Part shown: positions 35,347 to 44,949 of the stretch, piece by piece | Layout of the letters: every line of letters begins with the position of its first letter | Numbering within the stretch: position 1 is the stretch's first letter | Source of the DNA: Rhizobiaceae bacterium | Lineage (GTDB): Bacteria; Pseudomonadota; Alphaproteobacteria; Rhizobiales; Rhizobiaceae | Reading direction: 5' to 3' | Assembly (NCBI GenBank): GCA_023953905.1 | Contig: JAMLJA010000004.1 | Location: forward strand, 248,001-312,000 | DNA: 64,000 nt | Position numbers and translations under genes: made by a program | Notes under the pieces: model-generated | Database searches by the model: none | What the model was told of the DNA's origin: nothing | The model's input: only the letters and a program-made list of their open reading frames with translations

Positions 35347-36336
35347 CTATTCATCCTCGCTGCGCAGAGGGCGTGTCATCAACGACGACACTGCCTCCTC
35401 CACGGACAAGGAACCGTCGAGCAACCTGTCGACCGCACCGATGATCGGCGCAACGATTTCGCGCTCCCGTGCGATCCGTGCAGCGATCGACGTCGTCGCG
35501 ACACCTTCGGCGAGCGGAAAATCGACACGCGACGCGCCCTGTCCGATCGCAACACCGTAAGCGAAGTTGCGGGATTGGGAAGAGCCGCAGGTCAACATCA
35601 TGTCACCCAGACCGGACAACCCCATCAGCGTTTCCGGGCGCGCGCCGAAGCTGGTGGCAATGCGCCGCAACTCGACGAAGCCGCGGGTCACCATTGCCGC
35701 CTGCGCACTGGCGCCCAGCCGAGCGCCCACCACCGCCCCGGCCGCAATCGCAAAGACGTTTTTCAGCGCGCCGCCGATCTCCACGCCGATCAGGTCGTCG
35801 GTGGAATAACAACGGAAGCGCGGCGATGAGAGAACCTGCGCAAGGTCGGACGCAAGGCCGGAGTCACGCGCGGCGATTGCAACGGCCGTCGGCAACCCAC
35901 GCGCGACGTCTGACGCGAAGCTCGGTCCAGAGAGCGCCGCCACCGGATGACCGGGCATGATCTCGGTGACGATTTCGGACAAGAGTTTGCCGGTCTCGCG
36001 CTCGATGCCCTTGGCACACAGCACCAGAGGAACGCCTTGAGCAACCGAGCCGCGCAGTTCCAGCAGAACATGACGCAGGCTTTGAGCGGGCGTTGCAACG
36101 AGCACGCAGGACGCATCGCGAACTGCCACGGTCAACTCTGTCGTTGCCTCGATCCGATCCGCAATGGGAATGCCGGAAAGATAGCGCGGGTTGCCCCTGC
36201 CCTCGTTCAAGGCGTCGACTGTTTCAGGGTCGCGCCCCCACAATCGCACCCGGTTGTCGGCGCGGTGTGCGGCCACAGCCAACGCGGTTCCCCATGCTCC
36301 GCCACCGAGGACAGTAACTGACGCCCCGTCGCTCAT
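35347..36336 (-). CDS. gpsA: Glycerol-3-phosphate dehydrogenase [NAD(P)+]
   Basis: A 329-aa cytosolic enzyme that reduces dihydroxyacetone phosphate to sn-glycerol-3-phosphate for phospholipid synthesis. The Rossmann motif [12 protein letters not shown] is at residues 9-20. [38 protein letters not shown] and the C-terminal [20 protein letters not shown] with the active-site Lys just before it are typical. The start overlaps the tsaD stop by 4 nt (ATGA at 36333-36336), the usual tsaD-gpsA arrangement in alphaproteobacteria. Confidence 0.97.
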   Translation of the reverse strand: MSDGASVTVLGGGAWGTALAVAAHRADNRVRLWGRDPETVDALNEGRGNPRYLSGIPIADRIEATTELTVAVRDASCVLVATPAQSLRHVLLELRGSVAQGVPLVLCAKGIERETGKLLSEIVTEIMPGHPVAALSGPSFASDVARGLPTAVAIAARDSGLASDLAQVLSSPRFRCYSTDDLIGVEIGGALKNVFAIAAGAVVGARLGASAQAAMVTRGFVELRRIATSFGARPETLMGLSGLGDMMLTCGSSQSRNFAYGVAIGQGASRVDFPLAEGVATTSIAARIAREREIVAPIIGAVDRLLDGSLSVEEAVSSLMTRPLRSEDE

Positions 36337-37442
36337 GCCTTGGCTCCACGACGACCGGACCCGATGACCGGAGCCGACACGGTGTCCAGCGGCCAGCGCG
36401 AGCGCGGCGCGAGAACCATTGCATCCTCAACAGTCAGACCGGCGATCAACCTTTCAATACCGGCCCACGCGACCATCGCCGCATTGTCGGTGCACAATTT
36501 CATCGGCGGCGCGACAAAACGAAAGCCATTGCGCGCGCAGAGCACTTCCAGAGCTTCTCGAATCCGCGCATTCGCAGCCACACCGCCAGCGACCACGAGC
36601 GCGGGCGAACCGATGCCTAGGAAGGTTGCGTTAAACCGGGTCAGCGCCATGGACACGCGATCGGCGAGTGCATCCGTGACGGCAACCTGAAAAGCGGCTG
36701 AAATATCCGCGACATCCTGATCCGAAAGAGGCGCGATGGCAGTGGCGGCCTGGCGCACCGCTGTCTTCAGGCCGGAAAAGGAAAAATCAGGACGGGCCTC
36801 GCCCTTCATGGGGCGAGGAAACGAAAAACGCGACGCATCGCCCGACCGAGCCGCGGTCTCGACACTCGGGCCGCCGGGATGAGGAAGGCCGAGCAGCTTC
36901 GCCGTCTTGTCGAAAGCCTCGCCCAGCGCATCGTCGATGGTTGTCGCCCATCGCTCATAATCTCCGACGCCGCGCACCAGAACGATCTGTGTATGGCCGC
37001 CCGAGACGAGCAGAAGCAGATAGGGAAAGCCCAGACCGTCGGTGAGCCGCGCCGTCAAAGCATGACCCTCGAGGTGATTTACCGCAATCAGCGGCTTGCC
37101 TGCTGCGGCAGCGATCGCCTTTGCCGTCATCAACCCGACGATCAGACCCCCAACAAGTCCAGGCCCTGCAGTGGCAGCCACTGCGTCGATTTCGGCAAGC
37201 TCGACACCCGCATCGGCAAGTGCTGCCTCGACAATCCCATCCAGCGCTTCGACATGTGCGCGGGCCGCGATCTCGGGCACGACGCCGCCAAACGCAGCGT
37301 GCTCCTCGATCTGACTGAACACGACGTTGGAGCGGATGTCCGGCCGTGCGCCTGCAACCCACGTAACGACACTGGCCGCGGTTTCGTCGCAGCTCGTCTC
37401 GATGCCCAGCACGGTGAGGTCTCGATGCGGCCCTTCGCTCAT
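36333..37442 (-). CDS. tsaD: tRNA N6-threonylcarbamoyladenosine transferase TsaD
   Basis: A 369-aa ASKHA-fold enzyme that installs t6A at position 37 of ANN-decoding tRNAs. The N-terminus [16 protein letters not shown] is canonical. The metal-binding pair is His123/His127 in NHLEGH, and [12 protein letters not shown] and [17 protein letters not shown] complete the nucleotide-binding core. The gene is divergent from hemC, with a 92-bp shared region, and is the first gene of the gpsA operon. Confidence 0.98.
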   Translation of the reverse strand: MSEGPHRDLTVLGIETSCDETAASVVTWVAGARPDIRSNVVFSQIEEHAAFGGVVPEIAARAHVEALDGIVEAALADAGVELAEIDAVAATAGPGLVGGLIVGLMTAKAIAAAAGKPLIAVNHLEGHALTARLTDGLGFPYLLLLVSGGHTQIVLVRGVGDYERWATTIDDALGEAFDKTAKLLGLPHPGGPSVETAARSGDASRFSFPRPMKGEARPDFSFSGLKTAVRQAATAIAPLSDQDVADISAAFQVAVTDALADRVSMALTRFNATFLGIGSPALVVAGGVAANARIREALEVLCARNGFRFVAPPMKLCTDNAAMVAWAGIERLIAGLTVEDAMVLAPRSRWPLDTVSAPVIGSGRRGAKA

Positions 37443-37534
37443 TGCCCGGTTGCAAGTTGAAGTGTTAGGAGGGCCCGAAGATCAGGACCCGGCGTTTGCG
37501 CGCGGGTTAGCACGGACAGGGAAGGAAGCAAATA

Positions 37535-38467
37535 GTGGCCGAAGGGAGCGTTCTGCGTATCGGCACACGCGGCAGCGCGTTGGCCCTCGCGCAGGCCAAC
37601 GAAACGCAAGCGCGGCTTATGGTTGCGCATGGCATGCAAAACGACGCATTCGGGATCGAAGTGATCTCGACCAGCGGCGACCGCATTCAGGATCGCGCGC
37701 TTTCGGAAGCGGGCGGAAAAGGGCTCTTCACCAAAGAGATCGAGGACGCGCTCCTCGAAGGACGCATCGATCTTGCGGTTCATTCTTCGAAGGACATGCC
37801 GACAACACTGCCCCCGGGACTGGAACTCGTGGCGTTTCTGCCGCGTGAAGACCCTCGCGACGCTTTCATTTCCATAAATGCGGCATCGATCGAGTCGTTG
37901 CCAGAGGGGGCGACAATCGGCTCATCCTCGTTGCGCAGGCAGGCGCTGATCCGACGCCTTCGGCCCGACCTAAAAGTCATTCTCTATCGGGGAAATGTTC
38001 AGACACGATTGCGCAAGCTTGACGAAGGCGTGGCCGCAGGCACGATCTTGGCCCTTGCCGGGTTGAAAAGGCTGGGTTTGGAGCAGATCGCGACTGACGT
38101 GATGCCACTCAACAAATTCCCGCCTGCTCCCGGTCAAGGAGCGATATGTATTGAAATTCGCAGCGGCGACACGCGCACGGCTGAGCTGCTTTCAGCCATC
38201 AATCATGCCCCCACCTCCAATGCACTGGCCTGCGAACGCAGTTTTCTTGCGGCGCTTGAAGGCTCGTGCCGCATGCCGATCGCGGGCCATGCGACGATTG
38301 CAAACGGCCAATTGTCATTCCGCGGAATGGTCCTGGCCCCCGACGGCAGCAGGGTCCACGAGATTTCAAAGAACGGCCCGGCCGCGGATGCGGCTGCCAT
38401 CGGTCGCGATGCAGGAGAGGAACTGCGCGCGCAAGCCGGTCCTGAATTCTTCGCCGACTGGACGTGA
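37535..38467 (+). CDS. hemC: Porphobilinogen deaminase (hydroxymethylbilane synthase)
   Basis: A 310-aa enzyme that polymerises four porphobilinogens. Motifs are [46 protein letters not shown] and [13 protein letters not shown], in which Cys245 holds the dipyrromethane cofactor. It starts with GTG at 37535 after GGAAGG. Its stop and the hemD start share a base (TGATG). The hemC-hemD-mic60-hemY order is an alphaproteobacterial signature. Confidence 0.97.
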   Translation: MAEGSVLRIGTRGSALALAQANETQARLMVAHGMQNDAFGIEVISTSGDRIQDRALSEAGGKGLFTKEIEDALLEGRIDLAVHSSKDMPTTLPPGLELVAFLPREDPRDAFISINAASIESLPEGATIGSSSLRRQALIRRLRPDLKVILYRGNVQTRLRKLDEGVAAGTILALAGLKRLGLEQIATDVMPLNKFPPAPGQGAICIEIRSGDTRTAELLSAINHAPTSNALACERSFLAALEGSCRMPIAGHATIANGQLSFRGMVLAPDGSRVHEISKNGPAADAAAIGRDAGEELRAQAGPEFFADWT

Positions 38468-39189
38468 TGCGCGCTCTGGTGATCCGCGCCGAACCAGCCG
38501 CCTCCCGGACGGCGGCACGTTTGACGGCCGCTGGCCACGAGCCGGTCGTGCTGCCGCTGGCGCGCATTGCGCCAATCGATGCAAGGATCATCAACCATCG
38601 AGACTTCGATGCCGTCGCCGTCACCAGCGCCAATGCCGCGCGGCTGTGCAGTCGGGCCATCCTGACGGATATCGGTCATTTGCCTTGTTTCGCGGTGGGC
38701 GACGAGACCGCCAATGTGGCGCGCGCAACTGGCTTTACCGAGGTGACAAGCGCGCAAGGCGACGCAGGTGCTCTTGCTGCACTGATATTGCGATCAATGC
38801 CGGCACGATCCAGGATCTTGTATCTGTGCGGCAAACTTCGAAGAGACACATTTGAGAGTCTTCTGCGGGATGACGGTTTTGACGTCACTCCGATCGAAGT
38901 CTACGATACCGTCGAGGTAACATATGGGTTGGATGAGTTGGCGGCCAAGCTTGGTGGCGAGCCGATTGGTGGCATTCTTGTGCATTCTCTTGAGACCGCC
39001 CGTTCGCTGATGCGGTTGCTGGAGAAAGGCGGTTCGACACTGATGTCGCGGGACACGCCGATGATATGCATATCTTCCCGCGTCGGCGCCCTACTTGGGG
39101 AGAATTTTACCGAAACCCATGTCGCGCGGGAACCTACGGAAGCGTCAATGCTTTCAACATTGCGCGACATTTCGTCGGCGGAACCATAA
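38467..39189 (+). CDS. hemD: Uroporphyrinogen-III synthase
   Basis: A 240-aa enzyme that cyclises hydroxymethylbilane with D-ring inversion. HemD proteins are poorly conserved, but the two-lobed pattern is visible: LVIRAEPAASRTAARL, AVAVTSANAARLCS, PCFAVGDETANVARATGF, LCGKLRRDTFESLLRDDGFD, GILVHSLETARSLMRLLE and MICISSRVGALL. It is translationally coupled to hemC. A GTG one codon earlier (38464) is possible. Position right after hemC strengthens the call. Confidence 0.9.
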   Translation: MRALVIRAEPAASRTAARLTAAGHEPVVLPLARIAPIDARIINHRDFDAVAVTSANAARLCSRAILTDIGHLPCFAVGDETANVARATGFTEVTSAQGDAGALAALILRSMPARSRILYLCGKLRRDTFESLLRDDGFDVTPIEVYDTVEVTYGLDELAAKLGGEPIGGILVHSLETARSLMRLLEKGGSTLMSRDTPMICISSRVGALLGENFTETHVAREPTEASMLSTLRDISSAEP

Positions 39190-39272
39190 GCGGGCCCCTT
39201 TTCGTCGATTGATGCTATGGTCGAGCAGCGACCGGATTTCGCAAGAGCGCGATATCGAGACTGGAGAAAGAT

Positions 39273-40757
39273 ATGGTCAAAACTCCGAGTGTGCGGCATT
39301 CGAAATCGCGCAACGATCCGGTCACGATCGATCTTGAGCCGTCGAAGATTCCATCCGGGAAGCCTGAGACAGCGAAGCCTGATGTAACGTCCGCAACGGA
39401 TGCGAAGAAGGCGGCCAGTGCGCCGGCAGGCTCGGCAGGCTCGGCAGGCACGCAAGGCTCGGACAAAGGCGAGGCAGCAAAAGAAGCCGCCTCCAGCGCC
39501 ACAGCTGACAAACCGTCGGTGGATCAGCCCTCCTCTTCGGCCGCGGAAAAGAAGGCCGGATCGACATTTTCGACAGCGTCGGCCGGAACCCCCTCCTATT
39601 CCCCGCCAAGCAGCGGAAATACCGCTGAAGCAAAACCATCGGACAAGAAGGCAGAAGAGAAACCGCGCGCAACTCAATCGGCTGGAAATCCGCCCCCGCA
39701 GGTGCCAAAGCGTTCAGGCTTCTCGGCACTTGCAGCCGGCATCATCGGCGGCTTCGTTGTCCTCGCAGGAGCAGGTGCACTTCAGTATGGCGGGCTTCTG
39801 CCATCACTTTCAGCAGCAGGCAGCAACAGTGCCGAACTGGAGAGCCTCCGTTCCGAGATCATTGCGCTGCGGACGGAATTGGCGGATGTGAAGACCGGCA
39901 ACGACACAACCACCACGGCGAACTCCGTGTCGGAACTCCAGACACGAGTCGACACGCTGACAAGCGACATTGCCGCGATCAAGTCCAGCGTTGAATCCAG
40001 TGCTTCAGGCGGCGATGCGGGCATAGCAGCACTCGATGGAAAGATCGCCGAACTGCAGACGCAACTGTCGCAGCTGAGCCAGAACGCCGTGACCGAACCG
40101 GTCGATCTTGCACCGCTCAGCGAGCGTGTCGCGGTGCTTGAGGCAAGCGTCAAGGCTGCGACCGATGCATCGGCAACGGACGAGACCCGACTGGCAACCC
40201 TGGAGCAGACGGTCGAAGGGCTGACCAGCAAGATGGAGGCGCAGGCCAATCAGCCCAAGATCGCCCTTTCCATCGCTGCGTCGGCGCTCAAAACGGCTAT
40301 CGACCGGGGCCAGCCCTTTACAGCCGAAATCGAAACGCTCGCGGCTATCAGCCCGGACGTTCCGCAATTGGCGACTTTGCGCAACTATGCCGAGGCGGGC
40401 GTGGCCACGCGAGAGGATCTTCTGGCAGAGATGGCGCCGGCAGCTGATGCGATGATCGCGTCGTCCAGACCGGTCGACCCGAATGCCAATTACTTCAATC
40501 AGTTGCTCGACAGCGCCGCCTCGCTGGTCACTGTGCGGCCGGTGGGCTCGGTCGAAGGCACCGGCGTCCCGGAAACCGTTGCGAGGATGGAAGTCGCGGT
40601 CAAGGCGGGTGATCTCGAAGCCGCGCTTGCGGAATATGAAACCCTTCCCGACACGGCCAAGGCCGCAGGCCGTGCGTTTGCCGACCGCGTCAAGGCCCGC
40701 CTCGATGTCGAAACGCTGGCCGATCAGGCCATCGCCGAAGCCATGAGAACCGTCTGA
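39273..40757 (+). CDS. Alphaproteobacterial Mic60 (mitofilin-like, COG4223)
   Basis: A 494-aa inner-membrane protein. A disordered Lys/Pro/Ala/Ser-rich N-terminus (1-148) is followed by one membrane helix (about 151-172). A periplasmic coiled coil comes next (about 185-330, LESLRSEIIALRTELADVKT), then a mitofilin-like C-terminal domain (about 335-494, ALSIAASALKTAIDRGQPF and AEIETLAAISPDVPQLATL). In related bacteria this protein shapes intracytoplasmic or cristae-like membranes and is the ancestor of mitochondrial Mic60; it is encoded between hemD and hemY (orf52), as here. A short tandem of GSA repeats (about 54-63) lies in the disordered part. Confidence 0.85.
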   Translation: MVKTPSVRHSKSRNDPVTIDLEPSKIPSGKPETAKPDVTSATDAKKAASAPAGSAGSAGTQGSDKGEAAKEAASSATADKPSVDQPSSSAAEKKAGSTFSTASAGTPSYSPPSSGNTAEAKPSDKKAEEKPRATQSAGNPPPQVPKRSGFSALAAGIIGGFVVLAGAGALQYGGLLPSLSAAGSNSAELESLRSEIIALRTELADVKTGNDTTTTANSVSELQTRVDTLTSDIAAIKSSVESSASGGDAGIAALDGKIAELQTQLSQLSQNAVTEPVDLAPLSERVAVLEASVKAATDASATDETRLATLEQTVEGLTSKMEAQANQPKIALSIAASALKTAIDRGQPFTAEIETLAAISPDVPQLATLRNYAEAGVATREDLLAEMAPAADAMIASSRPVDPNANYFNQLLDSAASLVTVRPVGSVEGTGVPETVARMEVAVKAGDLEAALAEYETLPDTAKAAGRAFADRVKARLDVETLADQAIAEAMRTV

Positions 40758-40774
40758 CGAGAATCGAAGTCTCC

Positions 40775-42520
40775 ATGATCCGCATTTTGCTCTTTCTGAT
40801 TTTTGTCTTCGCACTGGGTCTTGGTTTCGCCTGGCTGGCCGATCGTCCGGGTGACATGATCGTCACTCTCGACGGGTACCAGTATCAGGTGAGCCTGATG
40901 GTGGCCGCAGTGGCGATCGTGGCGATCGTTGCTGCTGTCATGATCACCTGGTGGTTGCTGCGCACGTTGTGGAACAGCCCCTATCTCGTCTCGCGCTATT
41001 TCCGGGTCAGGCGTCGCGATCGTGGCTATCAATCGCTGTCGACGGGAATGATCGCGGCTGGCGCGGGCGACGCTACGCTTGCACGAAGCATGGCCAAGCA
41101 GGCGGCAAAGCTGGTGAACTCCGATCAGGAGCCGCTCATCCATTTGCTGGACGCTCAGGCCTCGATACTTGAAGGCGACCATGAAGCAGCGCGCGCCAAG
41201 TTTGAAGCCATGCTCGACGATCCGGAGACGCGCCTGCTTGGGTTGCATGGGCTCTATCTGGAAGCCGAGCGGCTGGGCGAGCGTGATGTCTCACGCCACT
41301 ACGCCTCCCGCGCTGCGGAAATCGCGCCACAGTTGGGCTGGGCGGCAGAGGCCACGCTCGATGACAAGGCCGCACGCGGTGACTGGGACGGCGCTCTCAG
41401 GCTGGTCGATGCCCAGCGCGGCGCCAAACAGGTCGACAAGGCGGCGACAACCCGCAGGCGGGTCGTCTTGTTGACCGGCAAGGCCATCGCGATGGCCGAC
41501 ACGGATCGCAGTGCTGCGCGTGCTGCGGCACTCGAAGCCAACAAGCTGGAGCCGACCTTCGTTCCGGCAGCAGTTGCCGCTGCAAAGGCCTATTTTCTTG
41601 CCGACGATACGCGCAAAGGCGCCAAGATCTTGGAAGCTGCATGGCGCGCAGAGCCGCATCCCGAGATTGCCGACCTTTATGTGCACGCGCGCGCAGGTGA
41701 CGCGGTAGGAGACAGGCTGCATCGCGCAAAGAAGCTTCAGTCACAGAAACAGAACAATGCCGAGTCCGCTCTGGCAGTTGCTCGCGCGGCGCTCGACGCG
41801 GGCGAGTACAAGCTGGCGCGTTCGGAAGCGGAAACGGCCGCGCGTCTACAGCCTCAGGAGCGTGTCTACCTGCTATTGGCCGACATCGAGGAAGCTGAAA
41901 CCGGCGATCAGGGGCGTATACGTCAGTGGCTCTCCAAGGCGGTAAGAGCACCACGTGATCCTGCATGGGTTGCCGACGGCTACATCTCCGAGAGATGGGC
42001 GCCCTTCTCGCCCGTCACCGGTCGCCTCGATGCGTTCGAATGGCGCGTGCCCGTCGAGCGCGTGGGACAGGTGATCGAACAAGACGAACCCGTCGCAAAG
42101 GCCGCTCTGCCGGCAGCACCTGTTCCTGCACCTGTACCTCCACATGATGCCAAGAAGTCCGAGGAAGCGGTGGAGATCATTCCGGAGCCTGTCGTCAAGA
42201 ATGAGCAGGTGGTCAGCAAGCCCGAGACATTGGATAAAACGCCCTCCGCGGCATCCCCCCGACCTGCGGCAACCGAGGCAGTAGCGGCACCGAGCGCCAA
42301 GTCACCGGCAACCGCGTTTGAGCCGGTTCACGCCGAAGCCGCACCGAAGCCGGCCGAATCGACACCGCCAGCCGAGCCCGCAAGTGCTAACGACGAGAAA
42401 TCTGCTGCCGTCGAGACAGACAAACCGCCCGTTTTCGACCCCTCGCGCCCCCCGGACGATCCGGGGGTGGACCCCAAGAAAGCCAATGATAACGAGCCTC
42501 GGAAGTTCAGGCTTTTTTGA
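40775..42520 (+). CDS. hemY: HemY-family TPR protein (Orf52, Mic60 partner)
   Basis: A 581-aa membrane protein. Two N-terminal helices (about 3-22 and 42-66) precede a basic segment (VSRYFRVRRRDRGYQSL) and a TPR-like alpha-solenoid (about 85-410, e.g. AARAAALEANKLEPTFVPAA). The C-terminal tail (about 430-570) is Pro/Ala/Glu-rich. It matches the HemY N-terminal family (not the Bacillus protoporphyrinogen oxidase of the same name). Its biochemical role is unproven; it is genetically tied to haem synthesis and to Mic60. It follows mic60 by 17 nt. Confidence 0.88.
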   Translation: MIRILLFLIFVFALGLGFAWLADRPGDMIVTLDGYQYQVSLMVAAVAIVAIVAAVMITWWLLRTLWNSPYLVSRYFRVRRRDRGYQSLSTGMIAAGAGDATLARSMAKQAAKLVNSDQEPLIHLLDAQASILEGDHEAARAKFEAMLDDPETRLLGLHGLYLEAERLGERDVSRHYASRAAEIAPQLGWAAEATLDDKAARGDWDGALRLVDAQRGAKQVDKAATTRRRVVLLTGKAIAMADTDRSAARAAALEANKLEPTFVPAAVAAAKAYFLADDTRKGAKILEAAWRAEPHPEIADLYVHARAGDAVGDRLHRAKKLQSQKQNNAESALAVARAALDAGEYKLARSEAETAARLQPQERVYLLLADIEEAETGDQGRIRQWLSKAVRAPRDPAWVADGYISERWAPFSPVTGRLDAFEWRVPVERVGQVIEQDEPVAKAALPAAPVPAPVPPHDAKKSEEAVEIIPEPVVKNEQVVSKPETLDKTPSAASPRPAATEAVAAPSAKSPATAFEPVHAEAAPKPAESTPPAEPASANDEKSAAVETDKPPVFDPSRPPDDPGVDPKKANDNEPRKFRLF

Positions 42521-42630
42521 TCAAGTTTCGAGATCGAACCATTCGCAACTGCGAAGCGTTGCTCTTATCTAAGATTCGAAGTTAGTTTGGATCGTGGCGG
42601 CGGCGACTCACGCCGACAAAGGGCAAGACG

Positions 42631-43095
42631 ATGTTCGAGCGATTTCTTGGCTTTCTGAGAGAGCTTCCCGGTGCCTCACATGAAGACGACAGCGAAGATC
42701 CGAGGATCGCGGCTGCGGCGCTATTGGTTCATGTCATGGATGCCGACGGAGCGCGCCAGGACGTGGAGCGCGAGCGTATCAAGGCGATATTGGCGGAAAC
42801 CTACAATATTGGCGGAAGTGCGCTCGAACGATTGCTCAACGATGGTGAGAAAGCCGACAGCGAAGCAATCGACCTCTACGCCTTTACCAGTGTGTTGAAG
42901 CGCAATCTCGACGAAGACGCCCGCATCGATTTCGTGCGGCTTTTGTGGGAGGTTTGCTATGCCGATGGCGAGTTGCACGAACTTGAGGACAACACGCTCT
43001 GGCGTATCGCGGAGTTGCTCGGCGTTGCCAGCCGGGAGCGAATCGCCGCGAGAATCGCAGTGAAGACCCGTATCGGATCCCGGACCATCAATTGA
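42631..43095 (+). CDS. TerB-family protein
   Basis: A 154-aa all-helical protein. The pattern DPRIAAAALLVHVMDADGA, ERERIKAILAETYNI and LWEVCYADGELHELEDNTLWRI is the TerB/tellurite-resistance B fold, with conserved acidic residues thought to bind metal. In most alphaproteobacteria such stand-alone genes are not part of a ter operon and no other ter gene is here. It sits between hemY and a glutamine amidotransferase gene (8 nt apart), so the two form a small unit. Confidence 0.9.
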   Translation: MFERFLGFLRELPGASHEDDSEDPRIAAAALLVHVMDADGARQDVERERIKAILAETYNIGGSALERLLNDGEKADSEAIDLYAFTSVLKRNLDEDARIDFVRLLWEVCYADGELHELEDNTLWRIAELLGVASRERIAARIAVKTRIGSRTIN

Positions 43096-43103
43096 CGTCT
43101 TTC

Positions 43104-43817
43104 ATGGCAACCCCGCTCTCGCGCCCGAAGATTCTGATCGTCCTTCATCAGGAAACGTCGTCGCCCGGCCGAGTGGGTCAACTCCTTGTCTCAGGCGGGT
43201 TCGATCTGGATATTCGCCGACCACCATTGGGCGACCCACTACCTGAAACTCTGGATGCGCATGCTGGGGCGGTCGTTTTTGGCGGACCAATGAGCGCCAA
43301 CGATCCCGACGAGTTCGTCAAGCGCGAGACGGATTGGCTGTCAGTTCCCCTGAAGGAGAACCGGCCTTTCCTCGGCATCTGCCTTGGCGCTCAGATGCTT
43401 GTGAACCATCTTGGTGGCAAGGTTCATGGACGCGACGACGGGCTTGTGGAAATAGGCTGGTACGGCCTGCAGGCGACCGAAGAGGGCAAGTCGCTCATGC
43501 AATGGCCGGAGATGGTCTATCAGTTCCATCGAGAAGGCTTTTCACTGCCAAGGGACGCGACATTGCTCGCGGCCGGCGAAGCCTACCCGAACCAGGCTTT
43601 CCGGTATGGTTCAAATGCCTGGGGCATCCAGTTTCATGCGGAACTGACGCGGGTGATGATGCACCGCTGGGTCGTGCGTGGAGCGCACCGATTCGAACTT
43701 CCCAATGCGCAGCCAGGTCGCGATCATCTCCACGGACGCATGATCTGGGACATGCACCTGAAGCGCTGGCTGCACGATTTCCTTGGTGTCGTGTTTGGCG
43801 ATCCAGACCCACGCTGA
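43104..43817 (+). CDS. Class I glutamine amidotransferase-like protein
   Basis: A 237-aa protein with the GATase triad: nucleophile Cys in GICLGAQMLVNHLGG, His in WGIQFHAELTRVM, and a following Glu. The oxyanion strand is VVFGGPMSAND. No synthetase domain is attached, as in the GMP-synthase-like stand-alone group, whose substrates are mostly unknown. ATG at 43104 is preferred to the TTG at 43092, which overlaps the TerB stop. Co-transcription with terB is likely. Confidence 0.9.
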   Translation: MATPLSRPKILIVLHQETSSPGRVGQLLVSGGFDLDIRRPPLGDPLPETLDAHAGAVVFGGPMSANDPDEFVKRETDWLSVPLKENRPFLGICLGAQMLVNHLGGKVHGRDDGLVEIGWYGLQATEEGKSLMQWPEMVYQFHREGFSLPRDATLLAAGEAYPNQAFRYGSNAWGIQFHAELTRVMMHRWVVRGAHRFELPNAQPGRDHLHGRMIWDMHLKRWLHDFLGVVFGDPDPR

Positions 43818-43882
43818 TTTTCCCGCCGAGACCGTTTGATCAACGGTGGCGTTTCTGCAAGCAGGGAAACAGCAGTCCCGGA

Positions 43883-44224
43883 TCAGTCACCAGATATGTC
43901 TTTCTGGAGTGCGGCCAAGTGCGGCTCGGCGACCGCCAGCGCAGCCCGCTCAATCGCCCTGAACCGTGTCACCACCGAAAGTCCGGCAGGCGTGAGTTCG
44001 GCGCCGCCACCCTTCTTTCCACCTGTCTTGGCAGCGACCAGCGGAGCAGGGAACAAGCGGTTCATTTCCTCCACGAGATCCCAGGCACGCTTGTAGGACA
44101 TGTCCATGCCGCGCGCCGCCGCGGAAATCGAACCGAATGCGGCTATGTTTTCCAGCAGATCGACCTTGCCCGGTCCAAGGCGCCCTTCCGGGTCCAGATT
44201 GATCCTGAGACTTAACGACGGCAT
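43883..44224 (-). CDS. ModE-type winged-helix regulator (DNA-binding domain only)
   Basis: A 113-aa protein corresponding to the N-terminal domain of ModE: INLDPEGRLGPGKVDLLENI, GSISAAARGMDMSYKRAWDL and EMNRLFPAPLVAAKTGGKKG. The molybdate-binding MOP domains of full-length ModE are missing, as in many rhizobial homologues, so the ligand is unknown. The start at MPSLSLRINL (44224) is conserved; the open frame continues 81 codons upstream in composition unlike a protein. No molybdate transport gene is adjacent. A 17-nt palindromic hairpin (about 44245-44261) lies in its leader. Confidence 0.82.
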   Translation of the reverse strand: MPSLSLRINLDPEGRLGPGKVDLLENIAAFGSISAAARGMDMSYKRAWDLVEEMNRLFPAPLVAAKTGGKKGGGAELTPAGLSVVTRFRAIERAALAVAEPHLAALQKDISGD

Positions 44225-44456
44225 TTGCTGACTTCGATTGAGAACGAATTGCCCAAAGCATGGGCACAGACAGGCGTCGAGGCAAGCAGGTTTCAGCACG
44301 AGCGTGACTGAGATCGAGCCGAAAACACATATCTTGCCACGCGGAGGGCCCATTTCGAGGCGAGTCGCGTTTTCGCGCTTGAGCATACTCGAAAAAGGGT
44401 ACAAGTTTTGCATTGCATAGGCTGTATCCACTGAATGCCGACGTCCAGGAGACGAC

Positions 44457-44756
44457 ATGTCCAGCAAGGAAGACAGAATACGCGTCCGGGCCTACGAACT
44501 TTGGGAGCGTGCAGGCCGCGTCCATGGTGCCCACGAAGATCACTGGCTCGAGGCAACCAGGCAGATCGAGCTCGAAGTCTCGAATGAAAGCTCCTCTGCT
44601 CCCCTAAAGGGGGCTCGCAAGCCCTCCGTCGCTGATAAGGCGGGTCGTCCCGGCAAATCACCAGCAAAGGCAGCGCCATCGCCGAAGGCCGAAAAGCCAG
44701 TGACGACGCCAAAGCCCTCGCGGGCCAGGGCGACAAAGGCGACCAAGGCAACCTGA
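44457..44756 (+). CDS. DUF2934 domain protein
   Basis: A 99-aa protein. Its first 40 residues (RIRVRAYELWERAGRVHGAH, then EDHWLEA) are the DUF2934 motif; the rest (about 45-99) is a Lys/Pro/Ala-rich tail resembling DNA- or RNA-binding histone-like extensions. Function is unknown. It is divergent from the ModE-like gene. The 193 nt after it contain no gene. Confidence 0.85.
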   Translation: MSSKEDRIRVRAYELWERAGRVHGAHEDHWLEATRQIELEVSNESSSAPLKGARKPSVADKAGRPGKSPAKAAPSPKAEKPVTTPKPSRARATKATKAT

Positions 44757-44949
44757 TTACCTGCTATACTGGGTCGTCCGCTGAACTTGCGAGATCGGCC
44801 GTTAGGCATTGACGCTTTGCTACAACTGTCGCCATGTTCGCCTGTCAATTCCTGTGGCGGGGCGAGCTCATCGCACCTTTCTCCAGAATCTGCACCCTAA
44901 CTTAACCTGCCGATACTATAGCTAAGGGAGGGCTTGAACGGGTTTTGGA

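Noticed and set aside
39421..39465. Short tandem repeat in mic60 (Gly-Ser-Ala units)
   Set aside because: Three imperfect 9-bp copies in a low-complexity region; no sign of a mobile or regulatory repeat.
43334..44215. 293-codon plus-strand ORF across the amidotransferase and ModE-like genes
   Set aside because: Out of frame with both well-supported genes.
44225..44467. 81-codon extension of the ModE-like gene, including a Cys-rich stretch
   Set aside because: Composition unlike a protein of this family; conserved start is at 44224; overlaps the divergent DUF2934 promoter region.
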